This document shows, piece by piece, positions 1 through 6,126 of a stretch of 9,019 nt of DNA. Source of the stretch: Chloroflexota bacterium (GTDB lineage Bacteria; Chloroflexota; Anaerolineae; Anaerolineales; Anaerolineaceae); NCBI GenBank assembly GCA_021796375.1, contig JAJYJF010000064.1:1-9019 (forward strand). Direction: 5' to 3'. The position numbers were made by a program, and so were the translations under genes. A model generated the notes under the pieces. That model had not been told where the DNA came from, did no database searches, and worked only from the letters and a program-made list of their open reading frames with translations. Position 1 is the first letter of the stretch; each line of letters starts with the position of its first letter.

Positions 1-416
1 CCGCCAGCCACCTGTATATCTACACCCACCGGCCGGATGTCAACGGGGTGGTGCATACCCATTCCCGCTACGCGACCGCCTTCGCCGCGCTGGGAAAGCC
101 CATCCCGGTCTACCTGACCGCGCACGCCGACGAGTTCGGCTGCCCGATCCCGGTGGGGGGGTTTGCCCCCATCGGCGGGCAGGAGATTGGCCGCGAGGTC
201 ATCCAGTGCATCGGCGATTCGACCGCCGCCCTGCTCCAAAACCACGGGGTCTTCACGATCGGACCGACCGGCGAGGCGGCGGTGAAAGCCGCGGTGATGG
301 TTGAGGATATCGCCCACACCGTCTGGCTGTCGCTGCAGCTCGGCCAGCCCCTTGAAATTCCGCCGGAGGCGGTCGAGAAGCTGCACTACCGGTACACGCA
401 CATCTACGGCCAGTAG
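1..416 (+). CDS. araD: L-ribulose-5-phosphate 4-epimerase (class II aldolase family), 5'-truncated by window edge
   Basis: This enzyme interconverts L-ribulose-5-phosphate and D-xylulose-5-phosphate, passing L-arabinose-type or L-ascorbate-type pentoses into the pentose phosphate pathway in the cytoplasm. The reading frame is open from base 3, so 137 C-terminal residues are visible of a family length of about 230. The segment GVVHTHSRYATAF (about bases 45-83) holds the zinc-binding His-x-His pair. TAHADEFG follows, and a third candidate zinc ligand lies in LLQNHG. The C-terminus ends in HIYGQ, matching the conserved Tyr-Gly-Gln end of AraD. Related UlaF and SgbE epimerases share these motifs, so the physiological substrate is not fixed. 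A GTG near base 48 lies inside the conserved domain and is not a real start. It reads into a LacI-family gene and a sugar importer, which fits a pentose-use cluster. Confidence 0.87.
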   Translation, partial: ASHLYIYTHRPDVNGVVHTHSRYATAFAALGKPIPVYLTAHADEFGCPIPVGGFAPIGGQEIGREVIQCIGDSTAALLQNHGVFTIGPTGEAAVKAAVMVEDIAHTVWLSLQLGQPLEIPPEAVEKLHYRYTHIYGQ

Positions 417-460
417 CCGCAGGCCAGGATACAGATGGACGGCGCCCTCGAAAATCATCC

Positions 461-489
461 TTGTAAACGAACGGTGTACGGCATATACT
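461..489 (+). promoter_or_regulatory. Candidate sigma70 promoter of the LacI-family gene, with palindrome in spacer
   Basis: TTGTAA (461-466) and TATACT (484-489) are separated by 17 bp and match the -35 and -10 consensus at 4/6 and 5/6 positions. The spacer region holds an imperfect dyad, GTAAAC-GAACG-GTGTAC (463-479), with five of six outer pairs symmetric. That is where a LacI-type autorepressor could bind. Expected transcription start is near 496, about 130 nt before the regulator ATG. The assignment is by pattern only. Confidence 0.5.
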
Positions 490-498
490 TGCGTCAGC

Positions 499-534
499 GC
501 TGTCGTTATCGCTGTCGTTATCGTTGTCTTTACC
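499..534 (+). repeat. 12-bp tandem repeat (three units) in the leader of the regulator gene
   Basis: GCTGTCGTTATC occurs perfectly twice (499-510, 511-522), followed by a degenerate third unit, GTTGTCTTTACC (523-534, 9 of 12 identical). The array can also be read as five hexamers of the form GYTRTC (499-528). It lies in non-coding DNA just downstream of the candidate promoter. An 8-bp palindrome, CAGCGCTG, overlaps its left end (495-502). It could be a slippage-prone tract or a multi-site binding element. No function is assigned. Confidence 0.75.
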
Positions 535-626
535 GTACCCCCTTTTCAATTAATGATTCGGTAGCTTACCTGTTCCGCCGGGCAGTTGAAGAAGCATAGG
601 CAAGACCATCGCGGTGGGTTTCGACC

Positions 627-1688
627 ATGAAACAGGCAAACTCGATGCACGTTACCCTGCAGGACGTCGCCAGGCAGGCGGGCGTTTCTGCAAAAACGGT
701 CTCCCGGGTCGTCAACAACCAGGGTGAGATCAGCGAAGACACCCGGGTGCGGGTGCAGGCGGTCATTGAACAGCTCGGGTACCGGCCTAACTACCTCGCC
801 CGCAGCCTGGTCAGCCAGCGCAGCCATTCGCTGGGCGTGGTGACCGCCGGCCTGGAACACCACGGCCCTTCTCACACCCTGGCCGGGATCGAGCAGGAAT
901 CCTACAAGCTGGGATATTCCCTGCTGTTCAGCCTCCTCCCCGAGCCGGACGTGCCCAACATCGCTCCCGTGCTGGATAATTTCGTCGCCCGCCGGGTTGA
1001 CGGGATCATCTGGGCGGTGGCCGAGATCCAGAACAACCGCGCCTGGATTCGCCCCGAGGTGCTTGTAAACCTTCCCCCCATCGTATTCTTGAGCATGGCG
1101 CCTCGGGCGGGGCTTTCCATCGTGGCCGTCGATAACCGCGACGGGGGCATGCAGGCGGCCCAGCACCTGATCGACATCGGCCGCAAGAAAGTTGGCATGA
1201 TCTCCGGGCCGCTCGGGTGGTGGGAAGCTCGCGAGCGCCTGGCCGGCGGCCGGCAGGCGCTGGAAGCCGCCGGGGTCGAATGCTCGCCGTCGCTCGTCAG
1301 CGAGGGCGACTGGTCCGCAGCCAGCGGCGCGCGCTGCATGCGCCAGCTCCTGGAAAGGCGCCCGGATATCGACGCGATTTTCGCTGGGAACGATCAGATG
1401 GCGCTCGGCGCGCTGGGGGTGGCTCACCAGCTCGGCCGCCGGATTCCGGAAGACATCGCGGTGATCGGCTTCGACAACATCCCCGAATCCGATAGTTTCT
1501 GGCCGCCCCTCTCTACCATCCATCACCAGCTTTTCGAGGCTGGCTGCATCTCGGTCAATGTCCTGCAAAAGATGATTGAGCTCAGGCTTCACGGCCGGGA
1601 CCATGCTCCCGTCTTGCCCACGATATTGACCACCAGCTTGATCGTCCGCGCCAGCACCGTAAGCGTATCTCAGCTTGAGCGGAATTGA
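627..1688 (+). CDS. LacI/GalR-family transcriptional regulator
   Basis: Cytoplasmic DNA-binding repressor or activator whose effector is probably a sugar or sugar phosphate. The 353 residues have the usual family length. The helix-turn-helix runs from about residue 10 to 31 (VTLQDVARQAGVSAKTVSRVV). A hinge-helix segment follows (about 55-63, LARSL type). The rest is a periplasmic-binding-protein-like effector domain from about residue 68, with the family motif around AIFAGNDQMALGAL and VIGFDNIPES. Start choice: the ATG at 627 has a GGTGGG stretch 8 nt upstream. The ATG at 645 (residue 7) is a credible alternative and gives a more typical short N-terminus. The gene sits between the epimerase and the importer on the same strand, so it most likely controls this cluster. 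Its ligand cannot be read from the sequence. Confidence 0.93.
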   Translation: MKQANSMHVTLQDVARQAGVSAKTVSRVVNNQGEISEDTRVRVQAVIEQLGYRPNYLARSLVSQRSHSLGVVTAGLEHHGPSHTLAGIEQESYKLGYSLLFSLLPEPDVPNIAPVLDNFVARRVDGIIWAVAEIQNNRAWIRPEVLVNLPPIVFLSMAPRAGLSIVAVDNRDGGMQAAQHLIDIGRKKVGMISGPLGWWEARERLAGGRQALEAAGVECSPSLVSEGDWSAASGARCMRQLLERRPDIDAIFAGNDQMALGALGVAHQLGRRIPEDIAVIGFDNIPESDSFWPPLSTIHHQLFEAGCISVNVLQKMIELRLHGRDHAPVLPTILTTSLIVRASTVSVSQLERN

Positions 1689-1702
1689 CCCTTACCCCAA
1701 AA

Positions 1703-1710
1703 GAGGAGGT
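1703..1710 (+). promoter_or_regulatory. Strong Shine-Dalgarno-like sequence without a standard start codon
   Basis: GAGGAGGT (1703-1710) is close to a perfect anti-16S match, yet no ATG, GTG or TTG lies 5-10 nt downstream. A GTG that overlaps it (1709) opens a two-codon frame. A CTG at 1714 opens 26 codons that also contain the ATG at 1735 and end on TGA at 1792-1794, overlapping the ATG of the binding-protein gene. It may be a relic, a leader-peptide signal or chance. Confidence 0.45.
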
Positions 1711-1776
1711 GAACTGACCGAAAGCCAGACGTCAATGCGAGTGCCTGTGGTTCGTCAAACCCGTCATTTCTACACT

Positions 1777-1782
1777 AGGAGG
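1777..1782 (+). promoter_or_regulatory. Ribosome binding site of the binding-protein gene
   Basis: AGGAGG lies 8 nt before the ATG at 1791 and is followed by an A-rich spacer, which is an optimal arrangement. It fixes the start of the lipoprotein and suggests high translation, as expected for a binding protein. Confidence 0.85.
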
Positions 1783-1790
1783 CGAAAAAA

Positions 1791-2942
1791 ATGAAATCGA
1801 AGGTTTTGCGGTTCTCGGTCGTCCTTGTCATACTGACCCTCGTGATGACAGCTTGCGCCGCGCCAACCGCGGCTCCAACAACCGCCCCTGCCACAACGGC
1901 GCCCCAGGCTCCAGCAGCAACCGTAGCCCAGGCCCCGGCGGCGACGGTTGCTCAGGCTCCGGCTACCGCCGTTGTTCAGGCTCCGACAGCCCCCAGCACC
2001 ACGGGCGGCGGCGCCCCTGCAGCCGGCACGGGCTGGTGCTCGGGTACCAAGATCGTTTTCTTCCCGGGCGGAACCCAGGGCGGCGGCTTCGAGACTGTCG
2101 TCTATAACGGCGCTGTGGCTGCAGCCGCAGACACGGGCGCGGACGTCCAGTACATGTGGTCCGACTGGGATCCTGCCAAGATGATCTCCCAGTTCCAGCA
2201 GGCGATGGCCACCAAGCCGGATGGGATTGCCATCATGGGCCATCCTGGCGATACCGCTTTCGACCCCCTGATCGATCAGGCTGAGCAGCAGGGCATCGTC
2301 GTGACGAGCATGAACACCCAGCTGCCTTTGGCGCAGGCCAAATATGCCTCCGCCGGTTTCGGATACGCCGGCGCGATCCTGTACAATGCCGGCTACGCCC
2401 TGGGCCAGGAGGCCGTGAAGCGGTCCGGTGTCAAAGCGGGTGACAAGGCTTTCCTATGGGGCCTGTTAGCACAGGCCGGACGCGGCGAGCGCACCAAGGG
2501 CGTCAAGGATGCCCTTGAGAAAGCTGGCTTGAAGGTGATCTATCAGGAAATCGACGATGCCACCAACGCCGATCCGTCCGCCGGCATCCCGACCTTCACC
2601 GGCATCTTCTCCGCGAACCCGGACATCAAGCTCATGGTGACCGATCACGGCAACCTGACGGGCAACGTGCAGAGCTTCCTGCAGGCTGCCAACAAGAAGC
2701 CGGGCGATGTTTACGCGGCCGGTTTCGATATGTCCGGCAACGCGGTCACCGCGATCAAGCAAGGCTGGCTGCAGCTGGTGATCGATCAGCAGCAGTACCT
2801 GCAGGGCTACTTCGGCGTCCTGCAGATCTGCCTGACCAAGAAATACGGCTTCTCCGGCCTGCAGATCGATACGGGCGCCGGCTTCGCCGACAAGAACAAC
2901 ATCGACATGCTGGCTCCATTAGTGGCGAAGCAGATCCGCTAG
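1791..2942 (+). CDS. Sugar ABC transporter substrate-binding lipoprotein (ribose/fructose type, CUT2)
   Basis: Extracytoplasmic receptor that delivers a monosaccharide to the importer encoded downstream. Residues 1-21 form a lipoprotein signal peptide (MKSKVLRFS, hydrophobic core, then VMTA before Cys22, the lipid-anchored residue). Residues 23-81 are an Ala/Pro/Thr/Gln-rich flexible linker with an eight-residue repeat starting QAPAATVA. The type-1 periplasmic-binding-protein domain starts near residue 87 (KIVFFPGG) and shows the family's DGIAIMGHPG segment and a C-terminal FDMSGNAVTAIKQGW...DQQQYLQGY stretch. Total length is 383 residues. Cys83 and Cys347 are the only cysteines I noticed in the mature domain and could pair. 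Together with the single permease and ATPase that follow, this is a complete CUT2-type system. FrcB-like or RbsB-like proteins are the nearest types; the sugar is not determinable. Confidence 0.92.
   Translation: MKSKVLRFSVVLVILTLVMTACAAPTAAPTTAPATTAPQAPAATVAQAPAATVAQAPATAVVQAPTAPSTTGGGAPAAGTGWCSGTKIVFFPGGTQGGGFETVVYNGAVAAAADTGADVQYMWSDWDPAKMISQFQQAMATKPDGIAIMGHPGDTAFDPLIDQAEQQGIVVTSMNTQLPLAQAKYASAGFGYAGAILYNAGYALGQEAVKRSGVKAGDKAFLWGLLAQAGRGERTKGVKDALEKAGLKVIYQEIDDATNADPSAGIPTFTGIFSANPDIKLMVTDHGNLTGNVQSFLQAANKKPGDVYAAGFDMSGNAVTAIKQGWLQLVIDQQQYLQGYFGVLQICLTKKYGFSGLQIDTGAGFADKNNIDMLAPLVAKQIR
1905..1985 (+). repeat. 24-bp coding tandem repeat in the lipoprotein linker
   Basis: In-frame 24-bp units start at 1905, 1929 and 1953, with a partial fourth unit at 1977. 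They encode QAPAATVA, QAPAATVA, QAPATAVV and QAP. Third-codon positions have diverged between units while the peptide is kept, so the array is not a fresh duplication. It forms the extended linker between the lipid anchor and the sugar-binding domain. Confidence 0.85.
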
Positions 2943-2983
2943 CTCGCACCTGCCTCGCATGGGCCAATAATCGGATGAACTGG

Positions 2984-3027
2984 CAGGGCTAAGCGGCTCG
3001 CGGCGAACTCCTGTCCGCTTAGCCCTG
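2984..3027 (+). promoter_or_regulatory. Perfect 13-bp intercistronic stem-loop after the binding-protein gene
   Basis: CAGGGCTAAGCGG (2984-2996) and CCGCTTAGCCCTG (3015-3027) are exact reverse complements around an 18-nt loop. The element starts about 40 nt after the binding-protein stop. No T tract follows, so it is not a standard intrinsic terminator. In other binding-protein-dependent importers (the malE-malF REP elements are a known example) such structures protect the upstream message and lower expression of the ATPase and permease. The same role is inferred here. The rest of the gap (2943-3130) shows no clear ORF or -35/-10 pair. Confidence 0.75.
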
Positions 3028-3130
3028 ACCATCCAGATGGGAATACAATATCCTGGCAGCTGGTTAATTGGCCGAGCCGCGGCACGGGCCTCGAAGGTGT
3101 GGGTAAGGCGATACCGGATGGGAGTGGTCT

Positions 3131-3889
3131 ATGGAAGATTACCGCCTCGAACTGAGAAATGTCTCCAAGTACTTTGGAGAGGTGCAGGCGCTGGAAGACA
3201 TCAACTTTAAGCTGGGACGGAACGAGATCGTGGGCCTGCTGGGTGATAACGGCGCTGGAAAATCGACGCTGATCAAGATCATAACTGGATACCACCAACC
3301 CACCAGCGGCGAAATTTATTTCAACGGCAAGAAGGTGGATAACCTCACCGTCCCGAAGGCCAGAGAATTGGGCGTAGAAACGGTTTACCAGGAACGGGCC
3401 CTGGCCGAACTTCAAACCCTCTGGCGCAATATTTTTCTGGGACGCGAGCTGTGCAGCTCCCTGGGGTTCCTGGATATCCAGCGGATGAAGGACGAGACTC
3501 ACCGCCTGATGAACGAATCCATGGGCTTCACCTCCCACGCGGTCAGCCCGGATTCCCGGGTGGGCAAGTACTCCGGCGGCGAGAAGCAGGGGGTTGCCAT
3601 CGTCCGCGCGCTGTTCTTTGAAGCGGATATCATCGTCCTCGATGAGCCGACCATGGGCCTGTCCCTGAAGGAGACAGCCAAGCTGTCCAATTTCGTGAAG
3701 GGCATCAAGCAAGCTGGCAAATCCGCCATTTTTATTGATCACAATATCTTTCACGTCTACAACGTCGCCGACCGGGTGGTGGTGATCGACCGCGGTCGGG
3801 TTGCCGGTGAGTTCATGACTCAGGACATCGGCGTTAACGAACTGATGGAAAAAATGGTCCGCGTTGCAGAAACCGGCAGCCTCGAGTAA
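3131..3889 (+). CDS. Sugar ABC transporter ATP-binding protein, single-domain (FrcA-like)
   Basis: Cytoplasmic ATPase that powers the importer. All nucleotide-binding motifs are present. Walker A is GDNGAGKST (38-46) and the Q-loop glutamine is Gln87 (VYQE). The ABC signature is YSGGEKQ (147-153), a YSGGE variant of LSGGQ. Walker B is IIVLDE (167-172) with Glu172 as catalytic base. The switch histidine is His204 in FIDHN. At 252 residues it is one nucleotide-binding domain, whereas most CUT2 importers (RbsA, XylG, AraG) use a fused tandem of about 500 residues. It should therefore act as a homodimer, as in FrcA-type systems. The ATG at 3131 follows a GGGAG stretch 7 nt upstream. It ends 7 nt before the longest permease start, so the two are clearly co-transcribed. 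Confidence 0.94.
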   Translation: MEDYRLELRNVSKYFGEVQALEDINFKLGRNEIVGLLGDNGAGKSTLIKIITGYHQPTSGEIYFNGKKVDNLTVPKARELGVETVYQERALAELQTLWRNIFLGRELCSSLGFLDIQRMKDETHRLMNESMGFTSHAVSPDSRVGKYSGGEKQGVAIVRALFFEADIIVLDEPTMGLSLKETAKLSNFVKGIKQAGKSAIFIDHNIFHVYNVADRVVVIDRGRVAGEFMTQDIGVNELMEKMVRVAETGSLE

Positions 3890-3896
3890 CGGATGA

Positions 3897-4958
3897 ATGT
3901 GGATGGACTCTATGAATACGCCTACGAATGGAACCTCGCCTGCTCCTGCGGTCACGCAGCATTATAAGGTCCCTTTTAATATCCGCAGATTTGCCCGCCA
4001 GAACAGCTCCCAGCTCGGAATTTTAGGCGTTTTTCTAGGCCTGTGGCTGGTCTTTATCATTGCGGCCCCGAACACCTTCTTATCCCCTCAGATCTATTCG
4101 GCGTTCATGACCTCAACGCCCTTCTTCGCCATCATGGCGATTCCCCTGACCGTGATCGTGATCGCGAAGGAGATGGATCTCTCCTTCCCGTCGATCACCG
4201 CCATGGGGATGGTGGGCTTCTGGTTCGCGTACAATGCCACCGCCTTTATCGGGAATACTACGGTCAGCGTGGGCCTGGCCATCCTGGCCGCATTGATCGT
4301 TGGGACCATCATCGGGTGGATTAACGGGATCATCGTCGTTAAGGTAGGGATCCCATCTCTCGTGGTTACCATCGGCACCCAGTTCTTCTGGCGCGGTGCG
4401 GTCCTCGTGCTCACCAACGGAAAAAACTTTCCGCTGGAGTACATCAAATCGACCATCTGGTACCCCTTGTTAGTCGGCAAGATCGGCGGATTTCTCCCCG
4501 CGCAGATGATCTGGTTGGTCATCGTTTCGATCCTGGTCTGGGTGCTGCTCAACCGGCACCGGTTTGGCGCCCACGTCTATCTGGTTGGCGACAACATCAA
4601 CAGCGCCGAGCTGATGGGCGTCGATACCGGCAGGACCCGCATCCAGGCGTTCATGCTGGTGGGGCTGTTCTCGGCTTTCGCCGGCGTTATCGCCAGCTTC
4701 TTCGTGGCTTACTTCTGGCCGAATATGGGCAGCGGGTACCTGCTGAACACGCTGGCGGCCGTCTTCCTGGGCGGGACGTCCGTCTTTGGCGGCGTCGGCA
4801 CCGTCCTGGGGACCTTCCTCGGGGCTTTTATCATCGGCTCCATCGATGCAGCCACCGTGGCGATCGGGATGACCGGATACCTCACCCAGCTGATCTACGG
4901 CTTCATCATCGTGCTGTCCGTGGCGATGCACAGCTACCTGCGCAAGCGCGCCGATTAG
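3897..4958 (+). CDS. Sugar ABC transporter permease (BPD_transp_2, FrcC/RbsC-like)
   Basis: Inner-membrane channel subunit of the CUT2 importer, probably a homodimer since only one permease gene is present. After a polar N-terminus of about 37 residues there are about nine to ten hydrophobic segments (near 38-57, 72-91, 98-118, 123-145, 150-171, 200-218, 248-272, 283-320 and 327-345). Family signatures are AKEMDLSFPSI (90-100, the GxDLSVGS-type region), the cytoplasmic coupling loop GDNINSAELMGVDTGRTRIQ (231-250) and LGGTSVFGGVGTVLGTFLGA (291-310). In-frame ATGs occur at 3897, 3903 and 3912. GGATGA (3891-3896) is spaced better for 3903, so the true N-terminus may be a few residues shorter. 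The stop codon overlaps the stop of the convergent downstream gene. Confidence 0.94.
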   Translation: MWMDSMNTPTNGTSPAPAVTQHYKVPFNIRRFARQNSSQLGILGVFLGLWLVFIIAAPNTFLSPQIYSAFMTSTPFFAIMAIPLTVIVIAKEMDLSFPSITAMGMVGFWFAYNATAFIGNTTVSVGLAILAALIVGTIIGWINGIIVVKVGIPSLVVTIGTQFFWRGAVLVLTNGKNFPLEYIKSTIWYPLLVGKIGGFLPAQMIWLVIVSILVWVLLNRHRFGAHVYLVGDNINSAELMGVDTGRTRIQAFMLVGLFSAFAGVIASFFVAYFWPNMGSGYLLNTLAAVFLGGTSVFGGVGTVLGTFLGAFIIGSIDAATVAIGMTGYLTQLIYGFIIVLSVAMHSYLRKRAD

Positions 4959-6016
4959 TTTGCGGGCACGGGCTCGATCTTCCAACCCGCCTGCACGTGG
5001 ATCGTGGTGCTGTTGCCCGGCCAGTAGAGATGCGTCCAGTAGCTGCTGCCCCGCAGCACGGATGGGCTGGCGCCCAGGGTGACGATGATATGGTCCGGGG
5101 TGTAGTGAGCAAAATAAGTGTCCCGGGCAGCCGGTTTCCGCCCCAGGGTGGGATCCATCGCCGTCCACCCGATGCCGGGCAGGTACACGTCCGGCCAGGC
5201 GTGCTCGATTTTTGCATCCGCGTTTGTCCACTGGTCCAAATACAGCAGCCCCTCGAAATAGCGGGCCGGGATGCCCCGCGCCCGGCTGAGGGCTGCCAGC
5301 AGAGAAGCGTATTCAGTGCAGTCGGAACCCATCGGGCCCAGTGCGGCCTGCGCCCCCCAGTTCGCGTCGTTCGGGGTGTACACCAGCGTGTTCCCGATGT
5401 AATCGTAAAATGCCCGCACCTGCTCGCAGAGCGTGCCCTTCCCTTTGGCCAGCGATTTGGCCAGGGCGACAATCTGCGGGTTGGCCGATTCGATGCGGAA
5501 TTCGGGCTGCGTAAAAGCGTCGATCAGGCTTCCCTGGCAGGCGGATAGATCGTAGGCCAGCTCGTTGACAGCCACGCGGTAGTCGATCTGGATGGTTTGG
5601 GTCGTGCCCGGGGGCTGCCCGGAAAAATCAAACTCGGCGTACTGGTTGCCGTATTCATCCACCACCGGCGTGTACGCTTTCGGGGAGACCTGCATGGAGA
5701 GCACGTCCTGGTAGGGAGGGAAGCTGCGAATCAAAGCCACCCAGATATTTTGCTTGACGGGCCGGCCCTGGCCGTCGTTGACCAGCGAGAGCTGCTGGCG
5801 CACGGCGTATTCGCGCCGCCCCAGCCGGGTAACCCGCGGGCCAGGCGTTGAGCTGGCAGGCTGGACGGCCTCTGTCTTCGCCTGGCAGCCCAGGGAAGAA
5901 AAAGCCAGGATGAGAACGATGAGCCAACCGGAAATGGTTTTGATACGGCCTCTCTTTTGCAGGACAGCTCGGCGTGGAAACCGGACGCGGCCAACAGCAT
6001 TTTGAAGCGGCTTCAA
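4955..6016 (-). CDS. Transglutaminase-like lipoprotein (cysteine-protease fold)
   Basis: Predicted surface or membrane-anchored transglutaminase-core protein; such proteins usually act as peptidases or amidases, and the substrate is unknown. The hydrophobic stretch TISGWLIVLILAF is followed by the lipobox SSLGC (Cys codon at 5887-5885). An N-terminal beta-rich region follows, then the core, with catalytic Cys in GSDCTEYA (codon at 5320), His in IEHAWPDVY (5203) and Asp in AMDPTLG (5155), in the order expected for the Cys-His-Asp triad. Start is uncertain. The frame is open to an ATG at 6100, but a TATAAT-like box (6028-6023) lies downstream of that ATG, and 72 unlikely residues would precede the Cys. 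I use the TTG at 6016, giving 353 residues. An ATC at 5944, 4 nt after AAAAGAGAGG, would give a textbook 20-residue signal. No functional link to the transporter is evident. Confidence 0.82.
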   Translation of the reverse strand: MKPLQNAVGRVRFPRRAVLQKRGRIKTISGWLIVLILAFSSLGCQAKTEAVQPASSTPGPRVTRLGRREYAVRQQLSLVNDGQGRPVKQNIWVALIRSFPPYQDVLSMQVSPKAYTPVVDEYGNQYAEFDFSGQPPGTTQTIQIDYRVAVNELAYDLSACQGSLIDAFTQPEFRIESANPQIVALAKSLAKGKGTLCEQVRAFYDYIGNTLVYTPNDANWGAQAALGPMGSDCTEYASLLAALSRARGIPARYFEGLLYLDQWTNADAKIEHAWPDVYLPGIGWTAMDPTLGRKPAARDTYFAHYTPDHIIVTLGASPSVLRGSSYWTHLYWPGNSTTIHVQAGWKIEPVPAN

Positions 6017-6017
6017 A
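6001..6017. promoter_or_regulatory. Perfect 17-bp palindrome in the divergent intergenic region (candidate operator)
   Basis: TTTGAAGC-G-GCTTCAAA has two perfect 8-bp arms around one central base. It overlaps the candidate -35 of the + strand UroD-type gene and the expected start point of the - strand lipoprotein gene, so a bound protein could control both. The odd-centred layout with an AGCGG core recalls lac-type operators. Binding by the LacI-family protein of this window is only a guess, because the dyad upstream of that gene (463-479) has a different sequence. Confidence 0.6.
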
Positions 6018-6030
6018 TGGCTATTATATA
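6002..6030 (+). promoter_or_regulatory. Candidate promoter for the UroD-type gene pair
   Basis: TTGAAG (6002-6007) and TATATA (6025-6030) are separated by 17 bp and each match consensus at 4/6 positions. This would give a leader of about 90 nt before the ATG at 6127. It shares its AT-rich core with a -10-like element on the opposite strand. Confidence 0.4.
6023..6028 (-). promoter_or_regulatory. Candidate -10 box for the transglutaminase-like gene
   Basis: The - strand reads TATAAT, a perfect -10 hexamer, from 6028 to 6023. Only a weak -35 (about 3/6, TTCAGC-like) lies at suitable distance. Transcription would begin near 6016, downstream of the ATG at 6100. This argues that the gene starts later than its longest open frame. 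Confidence 0.4.
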
Positions 6031-6116
6031 TCCAGGTCTCCGCTGCTGAAGAAGCTGTCTTTCCATCTTTCGATCCATTGAGGTTCTGCCTGGGCGCCAT
6101 CTCGACCCGATTCTAC

Positions 6117-6121
6117 AGGAG
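6117..6121 (+). promoter_or_regulatory. Ribosome binding site of the first UroD-type gene
   Basis: AGGAG lies 5 nt before the ATG at 6127 and 8 nt before the adjacent ATG at 6130. The second is spaced slightly better, so the protein may start MKPRDRV rather than MMKPRDRV. Confidence 0.75.
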
Positions 6122-6126
6122 AAAAG

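Larger units (their letters stand above)
417..626 (+). other. Intergenic region between epimerase and LacI-family genes
   Basis: About 210 bp without a supportable gene. It is visibly richer in A and T than its neighbours and holds the candidate promoter (461-489), the palindrome in its spacer (463-479) and the 12-bp tandem repeat (499-534). No hairpin with a T tract is seen after the epimerase stop, so read-through from the epimerase gene into the regulator is possible. Confidence 0.6.

Noticed and set aside
546..1604. A 352-codon - strand open frame opposite the LacI-family gene
   Set aside because: Antisense shadow of a gene with clear helix-turn-helix and effector-domain motifs; its own translation resembles no family.
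1673..1687. lac-operator-like sequence (TTGAGCGGAATT) at the end of the regulator gene
   Set aside because: It resembles only one half of a lac-type operator, is not symmetric, and lies in coding sequence.
2984..3027. Intrinsic terminator ending the binding-protein gene
   Set aside because: The stem is perfect but there is no T tract after it, and the ATPase and permease needed for the importer follow on the same strand.
3044..3049. Internal promoter before the ATPase gene (TACAAT)
   Set aside because: The -10-like hexamer is good, but no acceptable -35 lies 16-18 bp upstream.
2939..3955. A 338-codon - strand open frame opposite the ATPase gene
   Set aside because: Antisense to intact Walker A, signature and Walker B motifs; no family features of its own.
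5731..6000. An alternative - strand frame starting with the ATG at 6000
   Set aside because: It is out of frame with the lipobox and the transglutaminase triad, and its translation shows no signal peptide or domain. A frameshift joining it to the main frame is not needed to explain the gene.
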